A stretch of 64,000 nt of DNA from Thereva unica (GCA_949987705.1 OX465281.1:179256516-179320515); one strand, 5' to 3'; counted from the first letter of the stretch, positions 11,198 through 22,499 are shown. Notes: a model not told the origin generated them from the letters alone. Program-made: numbers and translations.

Positions 11198-11266
11198 GCC
11201 CGGCTAGCTCACTAGAGCATGAGACTCCTATTCTCAGGTCGTGAGTCGAGTCCCACATTGGCGCCA
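11198..11266 (+). pseudogene. tRNA-Lys-derived sequence ending in CCA
   Basis: The segment starts GCCCGGCTAGCTCA and includes TAGAGCATGAGACTC. It ends TCCCACATTGGCGCCA. From memory, insect tRNA-Lys(CTT) begins the same way and ends TTGGGCG plus CCA. The D-loop is shortened, the anticodon reads CCT rather than CTT, and one G of the acceptor stem is missing. Eukaryotic tRNA genes do not encode CCA, so its presence points to copying of a mature tRNA. It lies 76 bp upstream of the 3' LTR of an element primed by tRNA-Lys. Confidence 0.75.
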
Positions 11267-11342
11267 AAGATATTAGACCTACGGCGACCGTTTTTTTCGG
11301 CTCCTCACTGCCTCGCGAGTCGGCTTTGTGGACCCGAGGGTA

Positions 11343-13237
11343 TGTAACGGTCGGTTTTTATTCACTGAATAAATGATTAACTACTTGACTAAAAATCACT
11401 GTCGAGAATGGAATTCAGAAGTTGTTAGAAAACAAACAGTAGGCGGGGAGAAAAAAAAAACAAAAAGAGGAGAGAAAAAATTGAGTAGTCAGTCTGGGAA
11501 AAAAATCGGAATTATGAAGGAAGTTTTATCGGCGAGTTTGTTTTTTTTGAAAAATCGGTGTTTTTAGTCTAAGTCGAGGAAACAAATAATTAAATTCCTC
11601 CGTAAATTGTTACCAGAACATCGAAGTATAGCAGCAAATACGAACAATTCGTGAAAAAGCCAGTTTTTAGTTGGGCTGTCTTAGATGGTGTGCAGCAGTG
11701 AGAAGCCCCTAGCAAATGTCAAAATCCAGTCATCACGAAACCCCAGTCAATCACCTCAAGTAGAAAAAAGTCAAACCTGGAAAAATCTTCAGTTTTAGGA
11801 TTTTTTGAATCATCTTTAATCGAAGTTGTCGTGTGTAATTTGCACGAAAGAAAATCCTGTTGGATAGAAGAGACCGGGAAATCAAAGTGGTATCTGTCAA
11901 TAGTGAAGATTTAAATATTGTGAAGTAATACCGGCTAAGCTGACCAGAAGGTACGTGGGTCGCAGTTGCGACAATCAAACTCGGACGACGCAGAAAGGCC
12001 AGCGCAGAAAATCGTGAACTTCTATCAGGTGACCCTAGGTTAATTCGTATTTTTTTTGGGTGCATGGCACAAAGTTTCAGATAAAATTCCACGCGAAGAA
12101 AAAAACGTTCGGATTTGGCTGTAGAAAAAGATTGAGACAGGTCGTATCAGTTTGTTTCATTCGAGGATGCTAGAAGGAATCGAGATTGAGTGTTGAACGA
12201 GATGAGTATAGCGAAATATCAAATTTCACCTGTTGTATTTTCGCGGATTAAAGCAAACAAAAATTTCACGAGAGTGTACTGATTAGAAAAAGAGCACATA
12301 CTCGAACGGGTGCAGGGCTTACCCTTAGCCTAGAGGGAAGAAACAAAAACCAAACATACACACACCACAGAAAATAAAATATTTATTTATGCTTTCATTT
12401 AGTAATTTAATGTATTAATATCCATTAATTTTTGGTGCAGTTATCATTGTATTTAATATTATTACTGTTTGTACATTTGTTTGCTCCTTAGTGGAGATAT
12501 TTTTTTCTTCTTGTGTTTTACAGGTAGTTGTACACGGAATTGATAAATGTAATATCGGCTGTACAAAAGCGACGTAGGGGTACCCGTACGGCACTTTTCT
12601 CTTCTTTTTTTTTCAACAACTTCCGCCGACAATAATTGTACAATCCTAGTTAAATATAGAGTACGTTGAGAATTGTTGATGGTAGTATCTGCTACTATTA
12701 GTCTTGCAGTGTTAATGACTATTGATTTCTTCATTAAATTGTTATATTCTTGTGCGTTCTTGACCTGTAATAAACAGGAATGTTGAATGGTTTGTTAAAT
12801 GGTTGTGATATAAATATAATGTCCTTGTATTAGATTTTTTTGTGGAATGGTTGAGGGCGGGTGGTATTTCTTTTCAGGGTGCCCTAGATAGTGACTTTCC
12901 CTGAAGCTGATAGTCTTCGATACTATGAGCTTTCAGGGAAACGGATAGCCATGACGAGGCTCAGGTGATGTCCGGCGAAGGATGGAGGTGGAATTCAAGA
13001 TTTTTCATAGTCACAGGTAAGTGGTGAACCAACCGCGGTAAGCCCCGGCCACACACCCCACGACCCCTCCGGCGAGCTAGATAACTCCGTGTGGCCGGCG
13101 TAGGAGTTCCGGATTTTCTTTTCATTTCTTATGTATGGTATTGGCTCCTTGGTCATGCTCTTCCGGGCTTGTGGCTAAGGGGGTAATACCTCGCATAAGT
13201 GGCGCCCACTATTTTATCGCGCCATTATGCTGTTACA
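11343..13237 (+). repeat. 3' LTR of Gypsy-1 (1895 bp)
   Basis: Pairs with 3123-5018 at nearly complete identity. It is preceded by CCCGAGGGTA, a weak polypurine tract, and followed by the GGTT target duplication at 13238-13241. Confidence 0.95.
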
Positions 13238-13241
13238 GGTT

Positions 13242-14480
13242 TTTATTGTCCACTGAAATAGAAGGAGGGTCGGTGGAGGTTTTATTAGAGATGAGACAGT
13301 ACTTCGTTTTGGATGCATTGAACTCGACACGGTTCTTGCGGCCCCATTCAAGAATTCGTTCGATGTCCCTGTTGATTGAAATGGACATGATATTGCGATA
13401 ATGCAGACAAGGTCTGGCGCGTGCTTGTCCTACAGTTTCGAAGCCATAGGAGTACCGTAGTGTACTGTCGTCGGCAAAGCAGTGGAGTGGTTTTGAAGGG
13501 ATTGAGAGCAGGTCATTTATAAAAATTAGGAAGAGAGCTGGTGATAGAATTGAGCCCTGGGGAACACCTGCGGAGATGGTGTGGGGGTCGGATTCGACGC
13601 CATCCAATACTACCTTGATTGAACGGCCAGAAAGGAAGCTCTTAATCCAGTTCCTTAGAACGAAGTCAATACCAATAGCCTGGAGTTTAGTTAACAGAGC
13701 GGGGTGCCACACTCTGTCAAAAGCCTTGGAGATATCTAAAGCAACCATGCCAGATTCACCAAATCGGTGTATACTTTGGTTGAGGTGTTCAGTTAGGCAA
13801 ACAAGGAGGTCGCCAGTAGATCTTTTTGGTCTAAAGCCGTACTGTTTGTCATTTAAAATTTTGTGGTGTTCAAGATATCTCAAAAGCCTCTTGTTTATTA
13901 TTGTCTCCATCACTTTGGAGAGAATAGAAGTAATTGCTATTGGGCGGTAGTTAGTGGGGTCACTAGCGTCACCTTTTTTTGGTATGGGCTGAACATGGGC
14001 CAGTTTCCAGGAGTCGGGATAGACTCCGGAGAAGTAGGATAGGGCGAAGAGTTTGCGCAGAGGTTTAGCCAAAGGTGAGGCACATTTTTTAAGAACCATA
14101 GGGGGAATATTATCGGGGCCAGTGGATTTATTGGAGTCAAGCTCTTTGAGACACCTATACACTTCACGAGTTCTGAAGAAAACTCTGTCCATTGAGTGGG
14201 TGGAACACTCGAAGGCTGGTGGTTGTATGTCAGCATAGGGTAAGGAAGAGTTTGCGGCGAACAGAGATGCAAGTAAGTCGGCCTTGGGTTTGCTTTCTGT
14301 TATCACCTGCCTATTGTAGATGAATGGAGGCGTTGAGTGTAAGGTAAAATTCTTCCTGATGGAGGTTACCAAGGACCAAAAATTTTTACTGCCAGCAGTG
14401 GAGTTAATGAGTTTATTTCTCAGCCTGTCATCGTATAACTCCTTGACTTTCCTGATGGTGGATTTACAGGAATTTCTCAA
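13242..14480 (-). pseudogene. LINE ORF2 reverse transcriptase domain
   Basis: This is the N-terminal surviving part of the LINE protein. It has the RT blocks NKSTGPDNIPPMVLKK, NYRPIAITSILSK, KQYGFRPKRST, VALDISKAFDRVW, SAGVPQGSILSP and the catalytic FADD, in the usual order of non-LTR RTs of the CR1/Jockey group. The frame extends upstream beyond the ATG-like start to about 14930 (KEAAYREYRHSP), showing that the true N-terminus and endonuclease were lost by 5' truncation. It is cut at VDNKN by the Gypsy element and continues at 3118. Confidence 0.9.
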
Positions 14481-14571
14481 CCTGATGTACTCACGTCTAG
14501 ATAGTTCGCTCGGAGAATGTCTGTACTCTCTGTAGGCGGCTTCTTTAAAAATTCGTTAAAAATTCCTGTTC
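14207..14571. repeat. Tandem duplication, copy 1 (365 bp)
   Basis: Starts ACTCGAAGGCTGG and ends AATTCCTGTTC. Copy 2 is 14589-14953, the same length with about two base differences; a 17-nt spacer at 14572-14588 repeats part of the target duplication. The unit includes the LINE edge, the target duplication and 4 bp of the P-like gene, so the duplication happened after the LINE inserted. Confidence 0.9.
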
Positions 14572-14588
14572 GATTCGTTAAAAATTCC

Positions 14589-14953
14589 ACTCGAAGGCTG
14601 GTGGTTGTATGTCAGCATAGGGTAAGGAAGAGTTTGCGGCGAACAGAGATGCAAGTAAGTCGGCCTTGGGTTTGCTTTCTGTTCTCACCTGCCTATTGTA
14701 GATGAATGGAGGCGTTGAGTGTAAGGTAAAATTCTTCCTGATGGAGGTTACCAAGGACCAAAAATTTTTACTGCCAGCAGTGGAGTTAATGAGTTTATTT
14801 CTCAGCCTGTCATCGTATAATTCCTTGACTTTCCTGATGGTGGATTTACAGGAATTTCTCAACCTGATGTACTCACGTCTAGATAGTTCGCTCGGAGAAT
14901 GTCTGTACTCTCTGTAGGCGGCTTCTTTAAAAATTCGTTAAAAATTCCTGTTC
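14589..14953. repeat. Tandem duplication, copy 2 (365 bp)
   Basis: Second copy of 14207-14571. Observed differences are TTCTCACC versus TTATCACC and TATAATTCC versus TATAACTCC. Confidence 0.9.
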
Positions 14954-16441
14954 ACCTGCACAGGCTAAAAAGGTAATTTCGAAAGCGGTTCGGGGTTTAT
15001 TATCAATCGGATATACTCCTGTAGCTGTTGTAAGCGACCAGGGGCAGAATTTTTTAAATCTCTTCAAGTACGAATTCAATTTAACAGAGACGCGAACATG
15101 GTTTACCGTGGATAACCATGAAATGGTATATTTTTTTTGATACACCTCATTTAGTGAAATCCACGCGAAACAATTTTACACGATACAATGTGTGTTATGA
15201 TAACAATAAATGCGCTAAATTTTCACACATTCGGGAATTTTATGAAATCGATTCCAAGCTTGATTTCAGTTATAGAGCCGCGCCACGCCTTACCGAAATT
15301 CATATTACTCCGCGTAGGTAAATATAAAAAAATGTGTGTTAAAGCTGCTACACAACTTTTCAGCCATTCGGTTGCATCCGGCTTGTAGCAGGTAATATAA
15401 AAAGTCCGGAATTTCTTGATACCGTTGAATTTGTTTCAAAAATGGACACACTTTTTGATATTTTTAATTCTTCAAATTTGTACGATAAGCCCACGAGGAA
15501 GCCTTTTTCAAGAACAGTTGACCAACTACGCGTTTTAGATGAAATGGTAGATTTTTTCGATACTTTGAAATTTGTTGATTCGAACGGTCATGATTGGAGC
15601 AATCGCATTAAATGTATTTCTGGGTGGCAAACTAATATAAGAAGTTTAAAACGATTGTGGTCCAATTTAAAGTCCAAGAATTTTGAATTTATACTTACCC
15701 GGCGTATAAACCAAGATTCTCTAGAAAATTTCTTTGGGGCAATTCGCCAGCAGGGCGGAAATAACCGTCATCCCGCATCCTGGCAGTTTATTCAATCCTT
15801 TAAAAAATTGTGGGGTAGGAAACATCTTGATCTTGCTAAAACAGGAAATTGTGTATATGAGAGGGAAACACATTATGCTGAGCCCGCGTTTGTGAATCCT
15901 GAGTCACATCAGCCGTTTCAAGAACCGCAATGCATTAGTTCAAGAACTCAGAATTGCCTTTCATATGCCACCCATAAATTCTCTGCTGACTACAAAGATG
16001 TTAAATTTTTAGAAGAGAATAGTTCCGCGTATTGTGCCGCTTTTTTTACAAAAAAATAAACAATTTCATAACTGTAGTCATTCGTACGATTCAGGAAATA
16101 TCGATCCATACGAATATCCACTCCTTGAATTCAAGCGGTTTGAAAATTGCCAACTGACCATTCCACCGAAGAATTTCTTCGAGTATGTGAGGCGATTAGA
16201 TGACTGTCTTGATTCAACAGTTTATCAAATTATGCACCAAATGAATTTTAATTCTCTACTCTTCGAAAAACTATTTCTAGTATACCAGGGCCATTTTGTT
16301 GCGCGTCATTTAATAAGGAAAAGTTCATTTGGTATTTCTTGCGCGTTCGGTTATATTATATTATTATGTTATTTAATAGAAGGCTCAGAGTTCCAGATGA
16401 TCGGAACAAAGAGACTACGGTTCGGCATCGGTAATTATTAA
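14950..16441 (+). pseudogene. P-element/THAP9-like transposase, central and C-terminal part
   Basis: Coding resumes with the block VAVVSDQGQNFLNLFKY, then VDNHEMVYFFDTPHLVKS, characteristic of P-element/THAP9 transposases. A run of eight T at 15131-15138 adds one base and shifts the frame. The protein then continues to about 15320, with further breaks at 15320-15430. A long frame at 15442-16059 carries INQDSLENFFGAIRQQGG, the conserved C-terminal catalytic block. A last shift lies between 16040 and 16059 (T and A runs), after which 16061-16441 encodes the C-terminal tail. At least four frame breaks make this a pseudogene. Confidence 0.8.
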
Positions 16442-16552
16442 CAACACGAATTTAAATATTTTAACTATCGGGTCTTTTTGTAAATTTTTAGTCCTTTGCA
16501 CTCTAAGTAGTTTTTGATACGATTGATCAACAAATCCATCACACCTTTGCAA

Positions 16553-16646
<94 letters not shown>
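16442..16646. repeat. Spacer ending in (TA)n
   Basis: Short AT-rich sequence, then (TA)n from about 16556 to 16645 with one ACCTA interruption. It leads straight into the TIR of the next element. Confidence 0.9.
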
Positions 16647-16647
<1 letters not shown>

Positions 16648-18136
16648 GGTGGCCGTTATTTCCCAAATTAAGGATATCTATGAGAGAACTGGTAAAATCG
16701 ATTATTTAGATGTCAAAAAGTAAATTATCAATTTTAAAAAATTTGTAACATTAATTTTCGCGTGCCTTTAGATAAAACAATTTCCCCCTTTAAATAACAT
16801 GGGAAAATCCATTTTCACGTTATGTTATTTATTTCCAACATTATCCGAATAGCTGTGAGTATCGGAAATGTTTAAAAACATCAAGAATACCTAAAGGAAA
16901 ATTTCCCTTTTGAATAACAAATATAAATAATAAGATAGTCAAGAGATAGGGCCTACACGACCCACGTCCAATCAGAGTGCAGAGTGTTTAAAAATTGAAA
17001 TCTCTCAGCAGTTACGAAAATTACTCCGTTTTAATTAAGTTGATTAATAAAATGCTCATTGTTAGGAATCCTAACAAATTTTATTTTAACTTGTTTAGAT
17101 AACATGAACAATATTCCTTATAGTATAAACAATGTATGCTAATTATAGTAGCATAAACCGACATTCAAAATTGAATTTTTTTTATTGAGAATTGCAAAGA
17201 TTATTATTAAGAATTTTATTCATTAGAAATTGGAAATTTGTTCTTAACGCTTTTGGTATATTCAATGAGAGTTCCATGTGTCGTCAAATTTTTGAATATT
17301 TTACAAGAAATAGTGTAAAATTACGTATTTGACGGCCAGGAAGGTTTATATTTGATACGGGAACACTATTCATTTAGTGCAATGCTAAAATCTCGATTTT
17401 TGATCGTTCATAAATGGGTTATGTGTTGTTGCGACTAAATGTACTTGTTCAAAACAAATTTTCCTTTTACTATTTTTGATTTTTTTCAACATGTACGATA
17501 CTCACAGCTATTCGGATAATGTTTCGATTTTCCCGTGTAATGGGGAAAATGTTTTATCTAGAGACACGTGAAAAAACTTACAAATCAAGAATGATTAGCA
17601 TACATTGTTTATAATATGAGGAATATTATTCATGATATCTAAACAACTTACAACTTAAAATAAAATTTGTTACTATTCGTAACAATAAGCATTTTATTGA
17701 TCAACTTAATTAAAACGGAGTAATTACTATTCGTAACAATAAGCATTTTATTGATCAACTTAATTAAAACGGAGTAATTTCGTAACTGCTGAGAGATTTC
17801 AATTTTTAAATACTCTGCACTCTGATTGGACGTGGGTCGTGTAGGCCTTTCTCTTGACTATCTTATTATTTATATTTGTTATTCAAAAGGGAAATTTTCC
17901 TGATGTTTTTAAGCATCTCCGATACTCACAGCTATTCGGATAATGTTGGAAATAAATAACATAACGTGAAAATGGATTTTCCCCTGTTATTTAAAGGGGG
18001 AAATTGTTATATCTAAAGGCACGCGAAAATTAATGTTACAAATTTTTTAAAATTGATAATTTACTTTTTGACATCTAAATAATCGATTTTACTAGTCCTC
18101 TCATAAATATCTTTAATTTGGGAAATAACGGCCACT

Positions 18137-18137
<1 letters not shown>
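16647..18137. mobile_element. 1.49-kb foldback element with ~500-bp inverted arms, in (TA)n
   Basis: The left end GGGTGGCCGTTATTTCCC matches the inverted right end (GGGAAATAACGGCCACTC). The arms extend inward to about 17150 and from about 17590, with high similarity throughout. TTA lies on both sides. The middle repeats parts of the arms again, for example GATACTCACAGCTATTCGG at about 17500 and 17920. The right arm holds a 54-bp tandem duplication (17671-17724, 17725-17778). No coding sequence is seen, so it is a non-autonomous element. Confidence 0.85.
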
Positions 18138-18182
<45 letters not shown>

Positions 18183-18327
18183 GGCCATTCTTTGTGAAAC
18201 CGCCCACACGCTCTGACCACTTGTGGTTCTAAGATACAAATGTGCAGATGGGCTCAAAATTTTTATGTATATATATTTTTCGAGATTTTTATGTATATAT
18301 ATATATATATACCTATATATATATATA

Positions 18328-18394
<67 letters not shown>
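18138..18394. repeat. (TA)n tracts around one transposon end
   Basis: (TA)n at about 18138-18178 and again at about 18294-18392, with CCTA interruptions, on either side of the TIR at 18182-18266. Confidence 0.85.
18182..18266 (+). mobile_element. Left end of a TIR element (partner end at 35420-35504)
   Basis: GGGCCATTCTTTGTGAAACC and about 65 further bases are repeated in inverted orientation at 35420-35504, with about three mismatches. Both ends abut TA-rich DNA. The two may be the ends of a single element split by everything between them, or two separate relics. Confidence 0.75.
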
Positions 18395-18395
<1 letters not shown>

Positions 18396-19444
18396 GGCGG
18401 GTCAAATTTTTAATCGACCTTTTACACCCCCTAGTGATATTCTATGGGTAATTTTGAGCAACTTTGCCCAAGAAACCATAGTTCGAAAGTTGAATTTGAG
18501 CCTCCGGATTTTTAAAAATAGGTATTTTTATGATTTAATTAATTTAAAAAGATAAAAATACAAGTTTTTTTCTCCAAGTACACATATATAGGGGTTTTTT
18601 GGGTCAAGGAATTTATTTCTGATGTTTATTTTTATTTACCAGTGCCGCTAGATGACGCTTTCGTACATTTTATCCATATTTCGTATGTTTTATCACTATT
18701 TTTCAAGAAAAATTATTATAGCAACCCCAAATTATAAATGGCTTATGTTTCATGGAGTGGTTCATTCTTGTTTTAGCGCCATTTCAATGAAGTGTAAACA
18801 ATATAAATATACTCATTCTCTAGTTAAACAAATTGTAAACCATTAAAAGGCAGGTCTCAATTAAAACATTACTAATTTCAATAAATTTAAAATTAATAAT
18901 AATAAAGAAAATTACATAAATCTAAAGTTAATAAGAAGAGAAAGTATTAAAATTCGTATAGGTGTAAAACAATGCAAGTCCAAGTGGAAAAAAATCAAAC
19001 AAACAATATAGTGAACAAAAACAGGGAAATCCCACCCCTAGTTCACAGGAAGCAATATTGAGACAATCATGTTTTGCGGCGGTTAATAAAAGGGCCTTTC
19101 AGAAGAATTACCTACATATAAGTAGGTACGAAATATAGCAATAATTACGGGTAATAAATTGTATGAAAGAGTAAAAAGTAGGCGACACATGTAATAAACA
19201 TAAATATACTCCACAGAAATAGCCGATGGAAAATCAAAGCAGGACAATAAAAGTAAGATAGTAAAATAGGTTATTAGGAGTTCCGCGAAATTACGATTTG
19301 TAAGGAATGTTAGGAAATAGATATAGGAACCTGAAAGTTCAGTTCGCTCCTAGGCATCGCCGTGAGTTAACGAATCTATTGTGAAAAAAGTAAAAGTAAT
19401 TTTTGTATTTCTTATTTTTATAAGTATTTTTTATTTGATTTGTG

Positions 19445-19452
19445 TATATAAG
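19445..19452 (+). promoter_or_regulatory. TATA-box-like motif
   Basis: TATATAAG lies 23 bp before the ATG at 19475, after the left TIR. The spacing to the ATG is short for a TATA box, so the transcript may start at or near the ATG. Confidence 0.35.
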
Positions 19453-19474
19453 AACATTTAGAACCTAATATACT

Positions 19475-21781
19475 ATGGATCCAGTGCCGCCTACTTCGCA
19501 AGACCAAATAGCATCAACAAGCTCCGGAAGTTGTTTGACACATATGCCTTCTCAAGATATTAGTGCTTTTGGTGTGTCTAGTGAATTAAGTGGTGTGAAT
19601 CTGCCAAATAAAGTGGATATCTTAAGATATTATTTCTTGCTGGGCGATCGTGCTAAAGTTCAAAGTAAAATGTTCTCGTATAAGACTTTAACTCCTTATG
19701 TAGTAGATAAATTGCTTGAAATTTGGGGTAAACTGAATATTAGAACTATTGCCAAAACCAGTATTGGTAGAAAATTGAATACTTTGCTTGACAGATATCA
19801 AACCGCGGATAAGAACAGAACGAAAGGCAGATCATTTAGAGCATTCGTACAATCCACAAACGAATTATTTTATATCGGAAAATGTGAATGTGACTTAAAA
19901 ACAAATTTATGTTCATGTGGCTTGATTCCAGAACACTTAAAAGAGTTTATGCTAGATCAACATAATGACAGAAAATGTATGATACCAGAATATACGACAG
20001 AAAATGTAGAGGAGGTACCTATATCTACAATAATACCAGCAACTATAGAGAGCAGCGATCAACCATACATACCTGATCGAACAAATATCCATGTTGATGA
20101 TGAAGATAGTGCAGAAGATCTTTCTCCAACGAAACGAGGACCTTATACTCCTAGATACGATGCTTCGAAGTTTGCTATGATTTGTGACAGATTTGGTGTG
20201 CCTGACAGAATAGCTTCAGCTATGGCAACATGTCTTATGGAAGACATTAACGTAAGAGATGACCGTGGTAATTTTGTAATTATGGATAAAGCAAAAGTTC
20301 GTAGAGAAAAAATGAAATGTAGACAAGAAGTGCTTCGTAACCGGTATGACGCTTCCAGTTTAATAGCATTTTCGTTTGATGGCAGAAAAAATGATTCTTT
20401 AACGAGAGAGAAAATAGATCAAAAATTTCATCAAACGATGGTAAAAGAGCCTCATCTAGTTGTTTTGAAGGAGCCTAATTCCCAATTAATAGGCTACGTA
20501 AAATTGGAAAATGAAGATACGGAAACTAAGGTCAAAAAATTGAACGAATTTTTCATCAACAAAGGAATGTCCTTTGATTCATTAATTGGCATATGCTGTG
20601 ATGGTGAACCAGCAAATACTGGCATAAAAAATGGAATATTGCGACGATTCGAACTACAGTTACACAGACCACTGCATTGGTTTGTGTGCCTTATCCACTT
20701 TAACGAGCTTCCGCTGCGGCATTTGTTTGACACGTTAGAAAGATCATCCACCACTGGACCACGAACGACAACCGGAACGTTAAACAAACAAATTGAAACT
20801 TGTGAAGAACTTCCGGTACGTAATTGTTATAACTTTTTTCATACCATTTTTACTTCTATTACTTATTTATAATGTGTTTAAAATAATAAAATCGTATTTT
20901 AATTCATCTAATCTTTACAGGTTGTAGCTGATTTTGAAAAAATCCAACTAGAGAATATGCCTCCAGCAATGGAAGAAGAAGGTGAATTATCTACGGATTT
21001 AAAGTACTTGTACAAGTTGGCCAATGCGATTTCTAATGGTTTTATTCCGGAGGATTTGGCTAACATTAAACCAGGGCCAATTGCTCATTCTCGCTGGCTC
21101 ACCAAGGCCAATAGGGTATTACGGTTATATGTGACAACGAATAAGCCATCTAAGAATTTGAAAACTCTAGTAGCCTACATAATGAAAGTTTATACGCCAA
21201 TGTATTTCAATATTAAGTATTATAACTCTGTCGTGTATGGTAGCGCATTATTTTCGAAATTCATACGTTGGGCACAGTTTTTAGAGCCAAATTTACGCGA
21301 CGTGATAAATAATGTAATTAAGGACAATTCATATTATGCACATTCGGAAAATGTTTTGTTATCAATGTTGTTTGATGACAGAAAAGACAAACGCGACAGT
21401 GCTATAAACATAATTTTACACTATCGAAATAAACTGGACGATCCGATGCGAGTTAGAGTTTATAGAAAACCTATTATTAACTTCAATTGCACAGATTATA
21501 CGAATATGATTGACTTAAATGACAACAGTATTATTTTTGAGCCACCGTTTACAAAAACGATTCCGCATGATTATTTTGAGCAATACTTAGAATACGACGA
21601 ACCACCGCTGCCTGACCCAGGAATTCCGTTACACATCCAAGGTACGGAAAGACACATACAATTGCTGGCTAATGTTTCTAAACGTGCTTTAGACAAGAAT
21701 CGAGAAGGAATAATGGCAGTGACATTAGAAAGCCGTAAGAAATTATCTCGACTTGAAAGCAATCAAGACTTTCAAAAATAA
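19475..21781 (+). CDS. Putative transposase of unassigned superfamily, two exons
   Basis: Exon 1 is 19475-20815 (447 codons exactly). A 105-bp intron has GTACGT at 20816 and TTTACAG ending at 20920. Exon 2 is 20921-21781. The spliced frame stays open for 733 residues. Visible features: a Cys cluster CECDLKTNLCSCG at about residues 142-154; an acidic linker; SFDGRKND (Asp about 302); CCDGEPANTG (Asp about 376); and WFVCLIHFNELPLRHLF (His about 408, Glu about 411), which together look like an RNase H-fold core. Exon 2 holds HSRWLTKANRVLRLYV, resembling the end of that fold. From memory, similar proteins recur in arthropod and cnidarian databases as uncharacterized proteins. AATAAA-type signals follow at about 21855-21875. 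Transposase function is inferred from the TIRs. Confidence 0.8.
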
Positions 21782-22441
21782 CTCCTCGATTCTTATATAT
21801 TACTGCAAAAAAATGTTTTCCTTTTTGAATTTAAATTTACTTTTATACTGTATTCTATAAATAAAAATAAATTTATAATAAAAATGTAAATGTGCGTTTG
21901 TTCTTAATCTAAAATCTCCGATCACTTTGAAATTTTGATACAACGTTGCATTCGAATATGCCTATGTTTTTATATACTATGAATGTGTTTCTGGAAGAGG
22001 TGTAGCGTGGCAACACCAAAACGACTATAGCGCACGTGTTTTAATATACTTGACCCATGCATTTATTTTAGGCCATTCATAATTTGGTTTTGCAAAACAA
22101 AACAATTCTTTAAAAATAGTGATAAAACCTACGAAATATAGATAAAATGTACGAAAGCGCCCTTTAGCGGGACCAGTAAATATAAGTAAACATTAGCAAT
22201 AGATTGCTCGCCCACAGAAACTCCTAAATACGTGTGCCTGGAGAAATAACTTGTATTTTTATCTTCTTAAATAAATTAAATCATAAATATTGACAAAAAA
22301 TATCTATTTTTAAAAATCCGGAGGCTCAAAATCGATTTTCGAACTATAGTTTCTTGGGCAAAGTTGCTCAAAATTACATATAGAATATCACTAGGGGGTG
22401 TAAAAGGTCGATTTTTTTTCATCCATACAAATTGACCCGCC

Positions 22442-22442
<1 letters not shown>

Positions 22443-22499
<57 letters not shown>
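22443..22499. repeat. (TA)n tract
   Basis: Pure TA repeat following the right TIR and running into the assembly gap. Confidence 0.95.

Larger units (their letters stand above)
3123..13237 (+). mobile_element. Gypsy-type LTR retrotransposon (Gypsy-1), young
   Basis: It has complete LTRs at 3123-5018 and 11343-13237, beginning TGTAACGG and ending CTGTTACA, and a GGTT target duplication on both sides. Behind the 5' LTR is a tRNA-Lys primer site. Then come a 1.4-kb leader, gag, a -1 shifted pol, and a tRNA-derived sequence just before the 3' LTR. The two LTRs differ at only a handful of positions, so insertion was recent. Pol has one in-frame TAG, otherwise it is open. Confidence 0.95.
2410..14933 (-). 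mobile_element. 5'-truncated CR1/Jockey-type LINE, split by a Gypsy element
   Basis: The LINE lies on the minus strand. Its poly-A tail is seen as the T-run starting at 2410 and its truncated 5' edge is at about 14933. A 16-bp target duplication flanks it (2394-2409 and 14934-14949). The LINE is in two parts, 2410-3122 and 13238-14933, interrupted by an LTR element whose 4-bp duplication GGTT sits at 3119-3122 and 13238-13241. The LINE reading frame continues exactly across this interruption. Endonuclease and ORF1 are absent. Confidence 0.85.
159..16441 (+). mobile_element. P-element/THAP-like DNA transposon, interrupted and decayed
   Basis: Pieces of one P-element-family transposase lie at 159-226, 1583-2409 and 14950-16441 in the same order and orientation. 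They are separated by an intron-like stretch with small foldback elements and by a 12.5-kb nested insertion. The 16-bp sequence TTCGTTAAAAATTCCT at 2394-2409 recurs at 14934-14949 and marks the insertion. Terminal inverted repeats of the transposon were not identified; the left end may lie outside the window. The coding pieces carry several frameshifts, so this copy is inactive. Confidence 0.8.
18395..22442 (+). mobile_element. Autonomous-looking DNA transposon with ~350-bp TIRs in (TA)n
   Basis: Left end GGGCGGGTCAA and right end TTGACCCGCCC open inverted repeats that run about 350-370 bp inward (to about 18742 and from about 22070) with small indels. TA flanks both ends. The 4.05-kb interior encodes a two-exon protein with all splice and frame features intact. 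The superfamily is not clear from the sequence alone. Confidence 0.85.

Noticed and set aside
11198..11266. Functional tRNA-Lys gene
   Set aside because: D-loop deletion, changed anticodon, lost acceptor base and encoded CCA argue against a working gene.
13135..13950. Plus-strand frames of 88 and 124 residues
   Set aside because: They are antisense shadows of the LINE reverse transcriptase and the 3' LTR edge.
18223..18555. Long Tyr-Ile repeat frames, also at 22276-22763 and 45126-45347
   Set aside because: These are translations of (TA)n microsatellite and of assembly gap, not genes.
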